This document shows positions 27,065 through 36,046 of a stretch of 64,000 nucleotides of DNA, in pieces (position 1 is the stretch's first letter; the number at the start of each line of letters is the position of its first letter). Source of the stretch: Actinomyces radicidentis (GTDB lineage Bacteria > Actinomycetota > Actinomycetes > Actinomycetales > Actinomycetaceae). The notes beneath the pieces are model-generated. The model did not search any database and was not told the DNA's origin. It saw only the letters and a program-made list of their open reading frames with translations. The DNA lies in contig NZ_CP014228.1 in assembly GCF_001553565.1 (NCBI RefSeq), forward strand, positions 186,001-250,000, read 5' to 3'. A program made the translations under genes and the position numbers.

Positions 27065-28249
27065 TCAGGCTCCCAGCTTCTCGGCGATCTCGGTGACGAC
27101 GTCGGCGGCGCCCTCCATGGTGGGGACGACGGTGACGCCGTCGATGTCGGCGTCCGCGAGGATCTGGCGACCCAGCGCGGCGTTGTTGCCGTCCAGGCGG
27201 ACGACGATGGGCTTGTCGAAGTCCTCCAGCGCCCCGACGGCGGTGACGATGCCGTTCGCGACGGTGTCGCAGGAGGTGATGCCGCCGAAGACGTTGACGA
27301 GGATGGCGCGGACCTGCGGGTCGGAGGCGACGACCTCGAGGCCGGTGGCCATCACCTCCGCCGAGGAGCCGCCGCCCAGGTCGAGGAAGTTCGCGGGGCG
27401 CATGCCGCCGTGCCGCTCGCCGGCGCCGGCGACGACGTCGAGGGTGGACATAACCAGGCCGGCGCCGTTGCCGAGGACCCCGACCTCGCCCTCGAGGCGG
27501 ACGTAGTTGAGGCCGGCCTCCTTGGCCCGGGTCTCGAGCGGGTCGGCCTCGGAGGTGTCCTTGAGGTCCGTGTGCTCGGGGTGGCGGAAGCGGGAGTTGT
27601 CGTCGAGGGAGACCTTGCCGTCGACCGCGAGGACCGTGTCCTCCGGGGTGGCGACCAGGGGGTTGACCTCCACCAGCGTGGCGTCCTCCTCGGAGAAGAC
27701 CTCCCACAGCTGAATGATCGCGGAGGCGACGCCGGTCGCGACGGGGCCGGGCTCGAAGCCGGCGGCCTCGACGATCTGCGCGGCGACGTCGGCGTTGACG
27801 CCGACGAGCGGGTCGATGGCGACGCGGGCGAGGGCCTCAGGGCGCTCCTTGGCGAGCGTCTCGATCTCCATGCCGCCCTCCTTGGAGCACATGGCGAGGT
27901 AGCGGCGCTCGGCGCGGTCCAGGAGGATCGAGAAGTAGAACTCGGAAGCGATGTCCGCGCCCTCCGCGATGAGGACGGTGCGGACCGCGTGGCCCTTGAT
28001 GTCCATGCCGAGGATCTTCTCGGCGGCGGCGCGGGCCTCGTCGGCGCTGCGGGCGAGCTTGACGCCGCCGGCCTTGCCGCGGCCGCCGGTCTTGACCTGG
28101 GCCTTGACGACGACGAGGGAGGAGCCGTGGGCGAACATGTCCTCGGCGACGGCCTGCGCCTGCTCCGGGGTCGTGGCGGTTCCTCCCCCGAGCACGGGGA
28201 CGCCGTGCTTCCTGAACAGGTCTCGCGCCTGGTACTCGTACAGGTCCAT
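27065..28249 (-). CDS. sucC: Succinyl-CoA synthetase, beta subunit
   Basis: The 394-residue subunit carries the ATP-grasp nucleotide-binding domain ([18 protein letters not shown]) and the C-terminal ligase domain ([27 protein letters not shown]). Its start (ATG at 28249) follows GGAAGGA. It is the first gene of the run sucC-sucD-perM-purN and is divergent from the phosphofructokinase gene, with 204 bp between them. Confidence 0.97.
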   Translation of the reverse strand: MDLYEYQARDLFRKHGVPVLGGGTATTPEQAQAVAEDMFAHGSSLVVVKAQVKTGGRGKAGGVKLARSADEARAAAEKILGMDIKGHAVRTVLIAEGADIASEFYFSILLDRAERRYLAMCSKEGGMEIETLAKERPEALARVAIDPLVGVNADVAAQIVEAAGFEPGPVATGVASAIIQLWEVFSEEDATLVEVNPLVATPEDTVLAVDGKVSLDDNSRFRHPEHTDLKDTSEADPLETRAKEAGLNYVRLEGEVGVLGNGAGLVMSTLDVVAGAGERHGGMRPANFLDLGGGSSAEVMATGLEVVASDPQVRAILVNVFGGITSCDTVANGIVTAVGALEDFDKPIVVRLDGNNAALGRQILADADIDGVTVVPTMEGAADVVTEIAEKLGA

Positions 28250-28390
28250 CCAGATCGTCCTTCCAGGATCGTGTCCGGGGGCGTCGTCGTTCCCGGGCTG
28301 GGCGTGTGTCCGCGGCCGAGCCTAACGCGACCCAGGCCACAGTGAGGACGAAAGGCCCGGACGAGTCGGCGGGTGTTCACCCAGCGAGAG

Positions 28391-28419
28391 GTGACGCGGC
28401 TCGCGCGGTCGACGACAAT
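28391..28419 (+). promoter_or_regulatory. Possible phosphofructokinase promoter
   Basis: GTGACG at 28391-28396 and GACAAT at 28414-28419 are separated by 17 bp. The match is moderate. Transcription would start about 28 bases before the ATG at 28454. Confidence 0.4.
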
Positions 28420-28453
28420 GGTCCAGAAGATCCGCGCGACCTGGAGGGACGTC

Positions 28454-30856
28454 ATGGCAGTCGAGGACCGAGCCGAGGACCGGAGCACCGCGACGACGGC
28501 GGACGGGGCCGCCGTCGGCGCCCCCGCGTCGGAGCGGGTGCGGATCGGCATCCTCACCTCCGGCGGCGACGCCCAGGGCATGAACGCGGCCGTGCGATCC
28601 GTCGTCCGCACGGCGCTGCGCATGGGCGCCCAGCCCTACGCCGTCATGGAGGGCTGGTCCGGGGCCGTCAAGGGCGGCGACGGGATCCGCCCGCTCGAGT
28701 GGGACTCGGTCGGCTCCATCCTCCACAAGGGCGGCACGATCATCGGAACCGCGCGCTGCGCCGAGTTCCGCGAGCGCGCCGGGCAGCTCGACGCCGCCGC
28801 CAGCCTCCTCGAGCACGGCATCGACCGCCTCGTCGTCATCGGCGGGGACGGATCCCTTACCGGCACGAACGAGTTCCGCAAGAACTGGCCCGGGCTCGTC
28901 GCCGAGCTCGCCGAGACCGGGCGCATCACCCCCCAGACCGCGCAGGCCCACCCCGAGCTCATGGTGACTGGCCTGGTCGGCTCCATCGACAACGACCTCG
29001 TCGGCGCCGACATGACGATCGGCACGGACTCCGCGCTGCACCGCATCCTCGAGGCCATCGACGACATCTCCTCCACGGCGGCGAGCCACCAGCGCACCTT
29101 CGTCGTCGAGGTCATGGGCCGCCACTGCGGCTACCTCGCGCTCATGGCCGCCGTCGCCGGCGGCTGCGACTACGTCCTCGTCCCCGAACTCCCGCCCGCC
29201 GAGGGCTGGGAGGAGGACATGTGCCTCAAGCTGCGCACCGGCCGCGAGGCGGGGCGCCGCGAGTCCATGGTCATCGTCGCGGAGGGCGCCACCGACCGCG
29301 CCGGCAACCGCATCACGGCCGACGACGTCAGCCGCATCATCCACGACCGGCTCGGCGAGGACCCCCGTGTCACGATCCTCGGCCACGTCCAGCGAGGCGG
29401 GCGTCCCAGCGCCTACGACCGCTGGATGTCGACCCTCCTGGGCTGCGCCGCCGCCCGCGAGGTCGTGCTGGCCCGCCCGGAGGAGGAGCCCGTCATCATC
29501 GCCGAGCGCCACAACCGCATCCACCGCCTGCCGATGATGGAGCACATCGGCCGCACGCGCGCCGTCGCCAGGCTCGTCGAGGACGGCGACTACGAGGGCG
29601 CCATCGAGGCCCGCGGCGCCAGCTTCGGGCAGATGCTCGAGCTCTTCGAGACCATGTCCACTCCCCCGGTGCTCGACCCGGCGGCCATCGGCGAGCTCCA
29701 CCACCGCGCCGAGTCCGACGACGGCGCCGCGCCGGCGCGCTCGCGCCGCATCGCGATCGTCCACGCCGGCGGCCTCGCACCGGGCATGAACACGGCGGCG
29801 CGCGCGGCGGTCCGGCTCGGGCTGGACCACGACTTCACCATGCTCGGCGTCAACGGCGGCTTCCCGGGGCTGCTGGACGGCGACGTGCGGGAGCTGTCCT
29901 GGGACGACGTCGAGGGCTGGGTCGGCGACGGCGGTGCCGAGCTCGGCACGCGCCGCGAGGTGCCGACCGTCGAGCAGCTGTACGCGCTGGGCCGCTCCAT
30001 CGAGTCCCACGACATCGACGGCCTCCTCGTCATCGGCGGCTTCAACGCCTACCTCGCGGCGAACCTGCTCGTGCGCGAGCGGGACCGCTACCCCGCCTTC
30101 AACATCCCGATCGTGTGCGTGCCGGCGTCGATCGACAACAACCTGCCCGGCTCCGAGTTGAGCGTCGGGGCGGACACGGCCCTCAACAACGCCGTCGCCT
30201 CCCTGGACGCCATCAAGCAGTCCGGTGCGGCGTCGCACCGCTGCTTCGTCGCCGAGGTCATGGGCCGCAGGTGCGGGTACCTGTCCCTCATGAGCGGCCT
30301 CGCGGCCGGCGCGGAGAAGGTCTACCTCCACGAGGACGGCATCACCCTGTCCGAGCTGGCGGCCGACTCCGAGCGGATGGTCGACTCCTTCCGGGCCGGC
30401 CGCAAGCTCTACCTCGTCGTCCGCAACGAGCGGGCGAGCGAGGGCTACACGACGGACGTCCTCGCCAAGATCTTCACCGAGGAGGGGCACGGCCTCTACG
30501 ACGTGCGCGAGGCGATCGTCGGGCACGTCCAGCAGGGCGGCGACCCCACCCCCTTCGACCGCATCATGGCGACGAAGCTCGTCTCCCACGCGCTGGGGCT
30601 CCTCTCCGACCAGCTCGACGCCGGGACGTACCACTCGAGCTACGTCGGGCTCGTCGAGGGCCGCATCACCCACCACCCCCTGGAGCGAATGAACGAGGAG
30701 CTCGACCTCGTCAACCGCCGTCCGCGCGAGCAGTGGTGGATGGGGCTGCGCGACGCGATCTCGCTCGTGAGCCAGGAGGAGGGCGAGCTGGCGCCGGAGG
30801 ACCTTCCGGCCTTCGGCCCGAGCCGCGCCGAGGCGGAGCGGGCCGCGCGCGCCTGA
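28454..30856 (+). CDS. Tandem (eukaryotic-type) 6-phosphofructokinase
   Basis: The 800-residue protein contains two fused PFK domains, the layout of eukaryotic PFK-1, whereas normal bacterial PfkA is about 320-340 residues. The N-terminal half keeps all catalytic parts: TSGGDAQGMNAAVR, GGDGS at 130-134, SIDND with Asp181, and EVMGRHCGY. The glycine before SIDND fits ATP rather than pyrophosphate as donor. The C-terminal half has lost them: GGFNA at 528-532 replaces GGDGS, and SIDNN puts Asn563 in place of the catalytic Asp. It keeps sugar-phosphate motifs such as VGHVQQGGDPTPFDR and is likely an allosteric domain. The ATG at 28454 follows GGAGGG; longer starts lack a ribosome site. Confidence 0.93.
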   Translation: MAVEDRAEDRSTATTADGAAVGAPASERVRIGILTSGGDAQGMNAAVRSVVRTALRMGAQPYAVMEGWSGAVKGGDGIRPLEWDSVGSILHKGGTIIGTARCAEFRERAGQLDAAASLLEHGIDRLVVIGGDGSLTGTNEFRKNWPGLVAELAETGRITPQTAQAHPELMVTGLVGSIDNDLVGADMTIGTDSALHRILEAIDDISSTAASHQRTFVVEVMGRHCGYLALMAAVAGGCDYVLVPELPPAEGWEEDMCLKLRTGREAGRRESMVIVAEGATDRAGNRITADDVSRIIHDRLGEDPRVTILGHVQRGGRPSAYDRWMSTLLGCAAAREVVLARPEEEPVIIAERHNRIHRLPMMEHIGRTRAVARLVEDGDYEGAIEARGASFGQMLELFETMSTPPVLDPAAIGELHHRAESDDGAAPARSRRIAIVHAGGLAPGMNTAARAAVRLGLDHDFTMLGVNGGFPGLLDGDVRELSWDDVEGWVGDGGAELGTRREVPTVEQLYALGRSIESHDIDGLLVIGGFNAYLAANLLVRERDRYPAFNIPIVCVPASIDNNLPGSELSVGADTALNNAVASLDAIKQSGAASHRCFVAEVMGRRCGYLSLMSGLAAGAEKVYLHEDGITLSELAADSERMVDSFRAGRKLYLVVRNERASEGYTTDVLAKIFTEEGHGLYDVREAIVGHVQQGGDPTPFDRIMATKLVSHALGLLSDQLDAGTYHSSYVGLVEGRITHHPLERMNEELDLVNRRPREQWWMGLRDAISLVSQEEGELAPEDLPAFGPSRAEAERAARA

Positions 30857-30867
30857 GCGGCTCCACG

Positions 30868-30904
30868 GGCCCCGCCCGGAGCCCTCGCCGAGGGCGGCGG
30901 GGCC
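30868..30904 (+). terminator. Terminator after phosphofructokinase
   Basis: A 9-bp outer stem (30868-30876 with 30896-30904) and an inner CCCTC/GAGGG stem follow the stop by 11 bases. Confidence 0.65.
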
Positions 30905-30932
30905 GCTCCCGCCGCCGGTATCGTCGGGAGCG

Positions 30933-32249
30933 ATGAACGCGCCCCGCCCTGCCATGACCGGCTCCCCCGCCCCGGGCCAGTGGTGGCGCCTCGCCCTCAC
31001 GATCCTCCTGAGCGGCGTGGCCGCCGGGTTCATCGGGATCGCGATGGCCTACCTCCTCGAGGGCTTCGAGTGGCTCTTCTACGGGGTGCGCGACGGGTCC
31101 CTGCCGCAGCGCGTCGCCGCGGCCGAGACCTGGCGACGCGTCCTCGCTCCGGCCGCCGGCGGGCTCCTCGCGGGAGCCCTGTGGTGGTGGGAGCGGGCCA
31201 CCGGCGGCGTCGTGAGCGTCGAGAAGGCCGTCGCCGACACCGGGCTGGAGCCCGCACGACGCATGGGGATCCTGCGCCCCTTCGCCGACGCCGTCCTGCA
31301 GGTCCTCACGGTCGGCTCGGGAAACTCGGTGGGCCGTGAGGGCGCCCCGAGGCTGGCCGCCGGCGCGGTCGCCGCCCGCGTCTCGCTCGCCCTGGGCGTC
31401 GACGTCGCCTGGGTGCCCGTCCTCATCGCCTCCGCGGCCGGGGCGGGCCTGGCCGCCATGTACAACGCGCCGCTCGGAGGCGCCGCCTACGCGGTCGAGA
31501 TCGTCATGCTCGCCTCGACGCGGGCCGGCCGCGGCCTGCGGGCCAGCGCCCTCGCCGTCGTCATCTCCTGCCTGGCGACCGTCGTCTCCTGGCTGCACTC
31601 GCACGGGGCCGCGAGTCTCGCCATGCCGCACGCGCCCTTCACCGCCGCCGACCTCCTCGCCGCGCTCGTCGTCGTCCCGGCGGCTGCGCTGGCCGGCTGG
31701 CTCGCGCGGGGCCTGTGGTCCTGGTTCAAGAGCCACCGTCTCCCCGACTCCTGGTCCCTCCCGCTCGCCGTCGGCGGGGCGGGCCTCCTTACGGGCACGG
31801 CCTCGCTGCGGCTCGCCCAGCTGCCCGGTAACGGCAAGGACGCCTTCCAGGTGGCGCTCACGACCTCGGCGGCCGGGCCGGCGCTCGTGGCGCTGCTCGG
31901 CGTCGTCCTGCTCAAGCCCCTGCTCACGGGCGCGACGCTCGGAGCGGGCGCCACCGGCGGTCTGCTCGCGCCCTCCTTCGCGCTCGGTTCCTCGGTCGGC
32001 GCGGGCCTGGCCGGGCTCGCGCACCTGGTCGGGATCGACGTCTCGGTCGCGGCGACGGCGGTCATCGGCGGCGCCGTCGTCCTCGCGGTGACGCAGAAGG
32101 CGCCGGTCTTCGCGGCGCTCTTCATCTGGGAGCTGCCGCACGCGCCCCTGTGGCTCCTGCCGGTCCTCCTCGTGGGGACGACGGCCGCAGTCACGGTGAC
32201 GACGTGGCTGCCGGGCCGCCGGGCTGACGCGCGCCTGCACCGCGCCTGA
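30933..32249 (+). CDS. ClC-family chloride channel/transporter
   Basis: The 438-residue protein is predicted to have about ten to twelve membrane helices. It has the ClC filter motif GSGNSVGREGAP, including the gating glutamate, and the second-half motif GAGATGGLLAPSF. It moves chloride, or exchanges it for protons, across the cytoplasmic membrane. It lacks C-terminal CBS domains. TATCGT ends eight bases before the ATG, so the mRNA leader is probably very short. It may or may not be cotranscribed with the phosphofructokinase gene. Confidence 0.87.
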   Translation: MNAPRPAMTGSPAPGQWWRLALTILLSGVAAGFIGIAMAYLLEGFEWLFYGVRDGSLPQRVAAAETWRRVLAPAAGGLLAGALWWWERATGGVVSVEKAVADTGLEPARRMGILRPFADAVLQVLTVGSGNSVGREGAPRLAAGAVAARVSLALGVDVAWVPVLIASAAGAGLAAMYNAPLGGAAYAVEIVMLASTRAGRGLRASALAVVISCLATVVSWLHSHGAASLAMPHAPFTAADLLAALVVVPAAALAGWLARGLWSWFKSHRLPDSWSLPLAVGGAGLLTGTASLRLAQLPGNGKDAFQVALTTSAAGPALVALLGVVLLKPLLTGATLGAGATGGLLAPSFALGSSVGAGLAGLAHLVGIDVSVAATAVIGGAVVLAVTQKAPVFAALFIWELPHAPLWLLPVLLVGTTAAVTVTTWLPGRRADARLHRA

Positions 32250-32337
32250 GCCCGTCGCTCAGGGCCACGCGCCGCACTCCGCCGGCCGTTCCACGCCACC
32301 GCGGCTGAGTGCGGCTCCCTCCCGCGCGCACGGCGGC

Positions 32338-32369
32338 GGTCGCCGTCCACGCACTGGTGGACGGCGGCC
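32338..32369 (+). terminator. Terminator after the ClC gene
   Basis: A 13-bp stem (32338-32350 with 32357-32369, one G-T pair) with a 6-base loop. Confidence 0.65.
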
Positions 32370-32385
32370 GTCACGCATTCCGCCC

Positions 32386-32412
32386 GAGGGGCCGCGCCGC
32401 AGCGCGCCCCTC
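32386..32412 (-). terminator. Terminator of the GH13 gene at 32423
   Basis: A GAGGGGC/GCCCCTC outer stem and a GCGC/GCGC inner stem lie ten bases past the stop codon of the minus-strand gene. Confidence 0.55.
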
Positions 32413-32422
32413 GCTCGGCGTC

Positions 32423-34300
32423 TCAGAGACTGCGGCGCAGGAGCACGGAGTCCCAGCCGCCTAGGCGCTCGGGGACGCCCGTGCCGGAGGCGACGGCCTC
32501 GTCGGCCGGCAGGCTCGCCACGAGGACGCGCTCCGCGCCGTCCCAGTCGGCGAGGTCGAGGCCGTCGGCGGCGAGGCGGCCGCGCAGCGCGGAGCCCTCC
32601 CCGGTCTCGAGGTCCTCCCGCGAGCAGGAGGCGACGAGTAGGAGCTGCTCGCGCGCGCCGTCCGCGGCGACGTGCTCGCGCAGGATCGTCCAGGAGGCGG
32701 CGTCGTCGGCGTCGAGGAGGCGGAAGGTGCCCAGGGCGAGCGCGTCGTCGGAGTGGCGCAGGTCGATGAGCGCCCGGTAGTGCTCGAAGACGCTGCCGGG
32801 CACGCCCACCTGGGCGGCGGCGTTGACCTCCGCGGCGCCCGGGGCGACGTCGATCCACGGCGTGCCGGTCGTGAAGCCGGCGTTCTCGGAGGCGTCCCAC
32901 TGGACGGGGGTGCGCGCGTTGTCGCGGGAGTTGGGACGCAGCCCGTCCAGGACGGCGGCCGGGTCGTCTCCGACGCCGACGCGCTCGTGGAAGTGGTTGA
33001 CGGACTCGAGGTCGCGGAAGTCGTCGATGGAGCCGAAGACGGTGTTGGTCTGGCCGAGCTCCTCGCCCTGGTAGACGTAGGGGGTGCCGCGGTGGAGGTG
33101 GAGGACCGAGGCGAGGGTCTTGGCGGAGCGCTCGCGCCAGGCAGGGTCGTCGTCGCCGAAGCGGGAGACGGCGCGTGGCTGGTCGTGGTTGTCCCAGTAC
33201 AGGGAGTTCCAGCCCTCCTCGCCGGTGACGGCGCCGGAGCCGTCCGTGACGGGGGCGAGGGCGGCCTGCCAGTCGGCGAGGTTGCGCTTGAGGGCGACGC
33301 GGTCGAGCGGGACCGGGTCGAACTTGCCGCCGGGTCCGTCGGTGAGGCCGACGTGCTCGAACTGGAAGACCATGTCGACCTCGGCCCGGGCCGGGTCCGT
33401 GAAGAGCGCCGCCTCGTCGCGGGTGACGCCGGGGGTCTCGCCCACGGTGATGACGTGCTGGGCGCTCCGGGAGGCGAAGACCGCCTCGTTCATCTCGTGC
33501 AGGAACTCGTGGACGCGGGGGCCGTTGGCGACGGCGGCGAAGCCGGAGCCGTAGAGGTCGCCCTCTCCCTGCGGGCCGTCGGAGAGCGGGTAGGTCTTGG
33601 AGATGAGGTTGATGACGTCCATGCGGAAGCCGTCGACGCCGCGGTCGACCCAGCGGTTCATGAAGGCGTAGACGGCCTGGCGGACCTCGGGGTTTTCCCA
33701 GTTGAGGTCGGGCTGCTTGCGGGAGAAGAGGTGGAGGAAGAACTCGCCGGAGCCCTCGTCCCACTCCCAGGCGGAGCCGGAGAAGGCCGAGCCCCAGTTG
33801 GTGGGCTCGGTGCCCGGCGCGCCCGGCTCCAGGCCCTCGATCTCTCGCGCGGGCCGCCAGATGTACCAGTCGCGCTTCGGGCCGTCCTTGCTCGCGCGGG
33901 ACTCGGTGAACCAGGCGTGCTCGTCGCTCGTGTGGTTGACGACGAGGTCCATGACGAGGCGCATGCCGCGCGAGTGGAGCCCGGCGATGAGCTCGTCGAG
34001 GTCGGCGAGGCTGCCGAACATCGGGTCGATGTCCTCGTAGTCGGCGATGTCGTAGCCGTTGTCGTCCTGCGGGGAGCGGTAGACGGGGCTGAGCCAGACG
34101 ACGTCGACGCCGAGGGAGTCGAGGTGGTCGAGGCGGCTCGTGATGCCGCGGATGTCGCCGAGGCCGTCACCGTCGGTGTCCTGGAAGGAGCGCGGGTAGA
34201 CCTGGTAGACGACGGCGCGGCGCCACCACTCGGGGTCCTCCCCCGCGTGGCGCGGGGAGACAATGAAGGGGGCGGGCGGGTTGACCGGGGTCGTGGTCAC
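32423..34300 (-). CDS. GH13 alpha-glucosidase / oligo-1,6-glucosidase
   Basis: The 625-residue cytoplasmic enzyme hydrolyses alpha-glucosidic ends of malto- or isomalto-oligosaccharides. GH13 blocks in order: VYQVYPRSFQDTDGDGLGD, DLVVNHTSDEHAWF, GFRMDVINLI with nucleophile Asp228, a GETPG acid/base region and YWDNHDQPR. Val after the first His-Asn block (MDLVVNHTSD) is a feature used in the family to separate 1,6- from 1,4-specific enzymes, and it favours the 1,6 group; I treat this as suggestive only. The GTG at 34300 follows CAGGAGC. The gene stands alone, with no importer beside it. Confidence 0.92.
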   Translation of the reverse strand: MTTTPVNPPAPFIVSPRHAGEDPEWWRRAVVYQVYPRSFQDTDGDGLGDIRGITSRLDHLDSLGVDVVWLSPVYRSPQDDNGYDIADYEDIDPMFGSLADLDELIAGLHSRGMRLVMDLVVNHTSDEHAWFTESRASKDGPKRDWYIWRPAREIEGLEPGAPGTEPTNWGSAFSGSAWEWDEGSGEFFLHLFSRKQPDLNWENPEVRQAVYAFMNRWVDRGVDGFRMDVINLISKTYPLSDGPQGEGDLYGSGFAAVANGPRVHEFLHEMNEAVFASRSAQHVITVGETPGVTRDEAALFTDPARAEVDMVFQFEHVGLTDGPGGKFDPVPLDRVALKRNLADWQAALAPVTDGSGAVTGEEGWNSLYWDNHDQPRAVSRFGDDDPAWRERSAKTLASVLHLHRGTPYVYQGEELGQTNTVFGSIDDFRDLESVNHFHERVGVGDDPAAVLDGLRPNSRDNARTPVQWDASENAGFTTGTPWIDVAPGAAEVNAAAQVGVPGSVFEHYRALIDLRHSDDALALGTFRLLDADDAASWTILREHVAADGAREQLLLVASCSREDLETGEGSALRGRLAADGLDLADWDGAERVLVASLPADEAVASGTGVPERLGGWDSVLLRRSL

Positions 34301-34357
34301 GGGGTGCTCCTGCTGGTGGGCGGTCGGCGGCTTCGTCGGCGCACGGGGCGCGGCACC

Positions 34358-34387
34358 GTCCTACCCCAGTGACTTCCCGCGCTTCAA
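34358..34387 (-). promoter_or_regulatory. Probable promoter of the GH13 gene
   Basis: On the minus strand TTGAAG (34387-34382), an 18-bp spacer and TAGGAC (34363-34358) precede the GTG at 34300 by about 60 bases. Confidence 0.5.
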
Positions 34388-34521
34388 GGCCGCCGGGGCC
34401 TCAGGAGCCCTACCGGGGCGGTGTATCGCAGCGCGAGAAATCGCCCCGGCTGGGTGTCGGCGCGCCCGAGGACGGGTCTACGGTGAGCGGCGTCACGCCC
34501 CACGCGTCGAGGAAGAGAGCC

Positions 34522-35916
34522 ATGGGATACCAGACCACGAACCCGTACACCGGCGAGGTCGTCACGACCTTCGACACCGCGACGGAGGCGGAGATCGACG
34601 CCGCGATCGCCAAGGCGGACGCCGCCTTCGCGACCTGGAGGGACACCCCGGTCGAGGACCGCGTCGCCGTCCTGGAGAAGGCCGCGGACATCCTCGAGGA
34701 GAACCGCCGCGAGTACGCCGAGACGCTCACCCTCGAGATGGGCAAGATGATCAACGAGGCGGAGGGCGAGGTCGCCCTGTGCGCGAGGATCCTGCGCTAC
34801 TACGTCGACCACGCCGCCGACCTGCTCGCCCCGCGCCCCGTCGCGGCCAGGGGCTACGGGGACATGGACGTCGCCATCGTCCACGATCCTCAGGGCGTCA
34901 TCTACGCCGTCGAGCCGTGGAACTTCCCCTTCTACCAGGTCATCCGCGTCTCGGCCCCGCAGCTCGCGGCCGGCAACACCCTGGTGCTCAAGCACGCCTC
35001 GATCGTGCCGCAGTCCGCCCTCAAGATGGAGCAGCTCTTCAAGCAGGCGGGCGGCCCGGACGGCCTCCTCGTCAACGTCTTCGCCTCGCACGACGCCAAC
35101 GAGCAGATCCTCTCGGACGCCCGCGTGCGCGGCGTCGCCCTCACCGGATCGGAGGGCGCCGGTGCCGCGGTGGCCCAGGAAGCGGCCAAGAACCTCAAGA
35201 AGTCGACCCTCGAGCTCGGCGGCTCCGACGCCTTCATCGTCCTCGACGACGCCGACCTTGACAAGGTCGTCGAGTGGGCGCTCCTCGGACGCCACTGGAA
35301 CGGCGGCCAGGTCTGCACCTCCTGCAAGCGCATGATCATCGCCGACTCGCTCTACGACGAGTTCCTCGAGAAGTACCGGGCCAAGGTCGCCACGCTCAAG
35401 CCCGGCGACCCGATGGACGAGGCGACGACCCTGCCGCCGCTGTCCTCCCAGTCCGCCGCCGACGAGCTCGCCGAGCTCGTCGAGCGCGCCCGCCAGGAGG
35501 GCGTCACCGTCGAGGAGATCGGCGACCCGGTCCCCGCGGAGGGCTCCTTCTTCCAGCCCACGATCCTCACGGACGTCCCGGACGACTCGCGGACCTCCCA
35601 GACTGAGTTCTTCGGCCCCGTCTCGCAGGTCTACCGGGCCAAGGACGACGACGACGCCGTCCGCATCGCCAACAACTCGCCCTACGGCCTGGGCGGCTCG
35701 ATCTACTCCTCCGACGTGCGCCGCGCCCAGCAGCTCGCCCGCCGGATCGACACGGGCATGGTCTTCATCAACCAGCCGACCGGCGTCGCCGCGGACATCC
35801 CCTTCGGCGGGGTCAAGCGCTCCGGCTACGGCCGCGAGCTCGCCGAGCTCGGCCTGACCGAGTTCACGAACCAGAAGGTCGTGGCCGTTGCGGACATCGA
35901 CGGCGAGTTCTTCTGA
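34522..35916 (+). CDS. gabD: NAD(P)-dependent succinate-semialdehyde dehydrogenase
   Basis: The enzyme oxidises succinate semialdehyde to succinate. The 464-residue protein belongs to the aldehyde dehydrogenase superfamily, with the catalytic pair Glu231 (TLELGGSDAF) and Cys265 (GGQVCTSCKR). It resembles the short GabD/Sad branch, which uses NAD or NADP. Related aldehydes cannot be excluded. The ATG at 34522 follows GAGGAAGAG. It may bypass 2-oxoglutarate dehydrogenase together with sucCD nearby, though no decarboxylase is in the window. Confidence 0.88.
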   Translation: MGYQTTNPYTGEVVTTFDTATEAEIDAAIAKADAAFATWRDTPVEDRVAVLEKAADILEENRREYAETLTLEMGKMINEAEGEVALCARILRYYVDHAADLLAPRPVAARGYGDMDVAIVHDPQGVIYAVEPWNFPFYQVIRVSAPQLAAGNTLVLKHASIVPQSALKMEQLFKQAGGPDGLLVNVFASHDANEQILSDARVRGVALTGSEGAGAAVAQEAAKNLKKSTLELGGSDAFIVLDDADLDKVVEWALLGRHWNGGQVCTSCKRMIIADSLYDEFLEKYRAKVATLKPGDPMDEATTLPPLSSQSAADELAELVERARQEGVTVEEIGDPVPAEGSFFQPTILTDVPDDSRTSQTEFFGPVSQVYRAKDDDDAVRIANNSPYGLGGSIYSSDVRRAQQLARRIDTGMVFINQPTGVAADIPFGGVKRSGYGRELAELGLTEFTNQKVVAVADIDGEFF

Positions 35917-35958
35917 CGGGCGGGCCAGGCGCCGTCGTCGGGCGGCCCCTCGGCTCCA

Positions 35959-36014
35959 CGCTGAACGCCGTCGCCCCCGGAACCGAGTGGTTCCGGGGGC
36001 GACGGCGTTCAGCG
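35959..36014. terminator. Very long bidirectional terminator
   Basis: A perfect 26-bp stem (35959-35984 with 35989-36014) with the loop GAGT stands between convergent gabD and the importer 2 permease. Confidence 0.8.
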
Positions 36015-36046
36015 CGACCGGGCCGGCGGCACGGTCCCTCGGCGGT

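Noticed and set aside
28322-31033. A 903-codon minus-strand open frame antisense to phosphofructokinase
   Set aside because: Composition is that of an antisense shadow frame and the sense gene is certain.
34522-35916. A GABA shunt operon around gabD
   Set aside because: No aminotransferase, decarboxylase or transporter for GABA is adjacent, so only the single enzyme can be supported.
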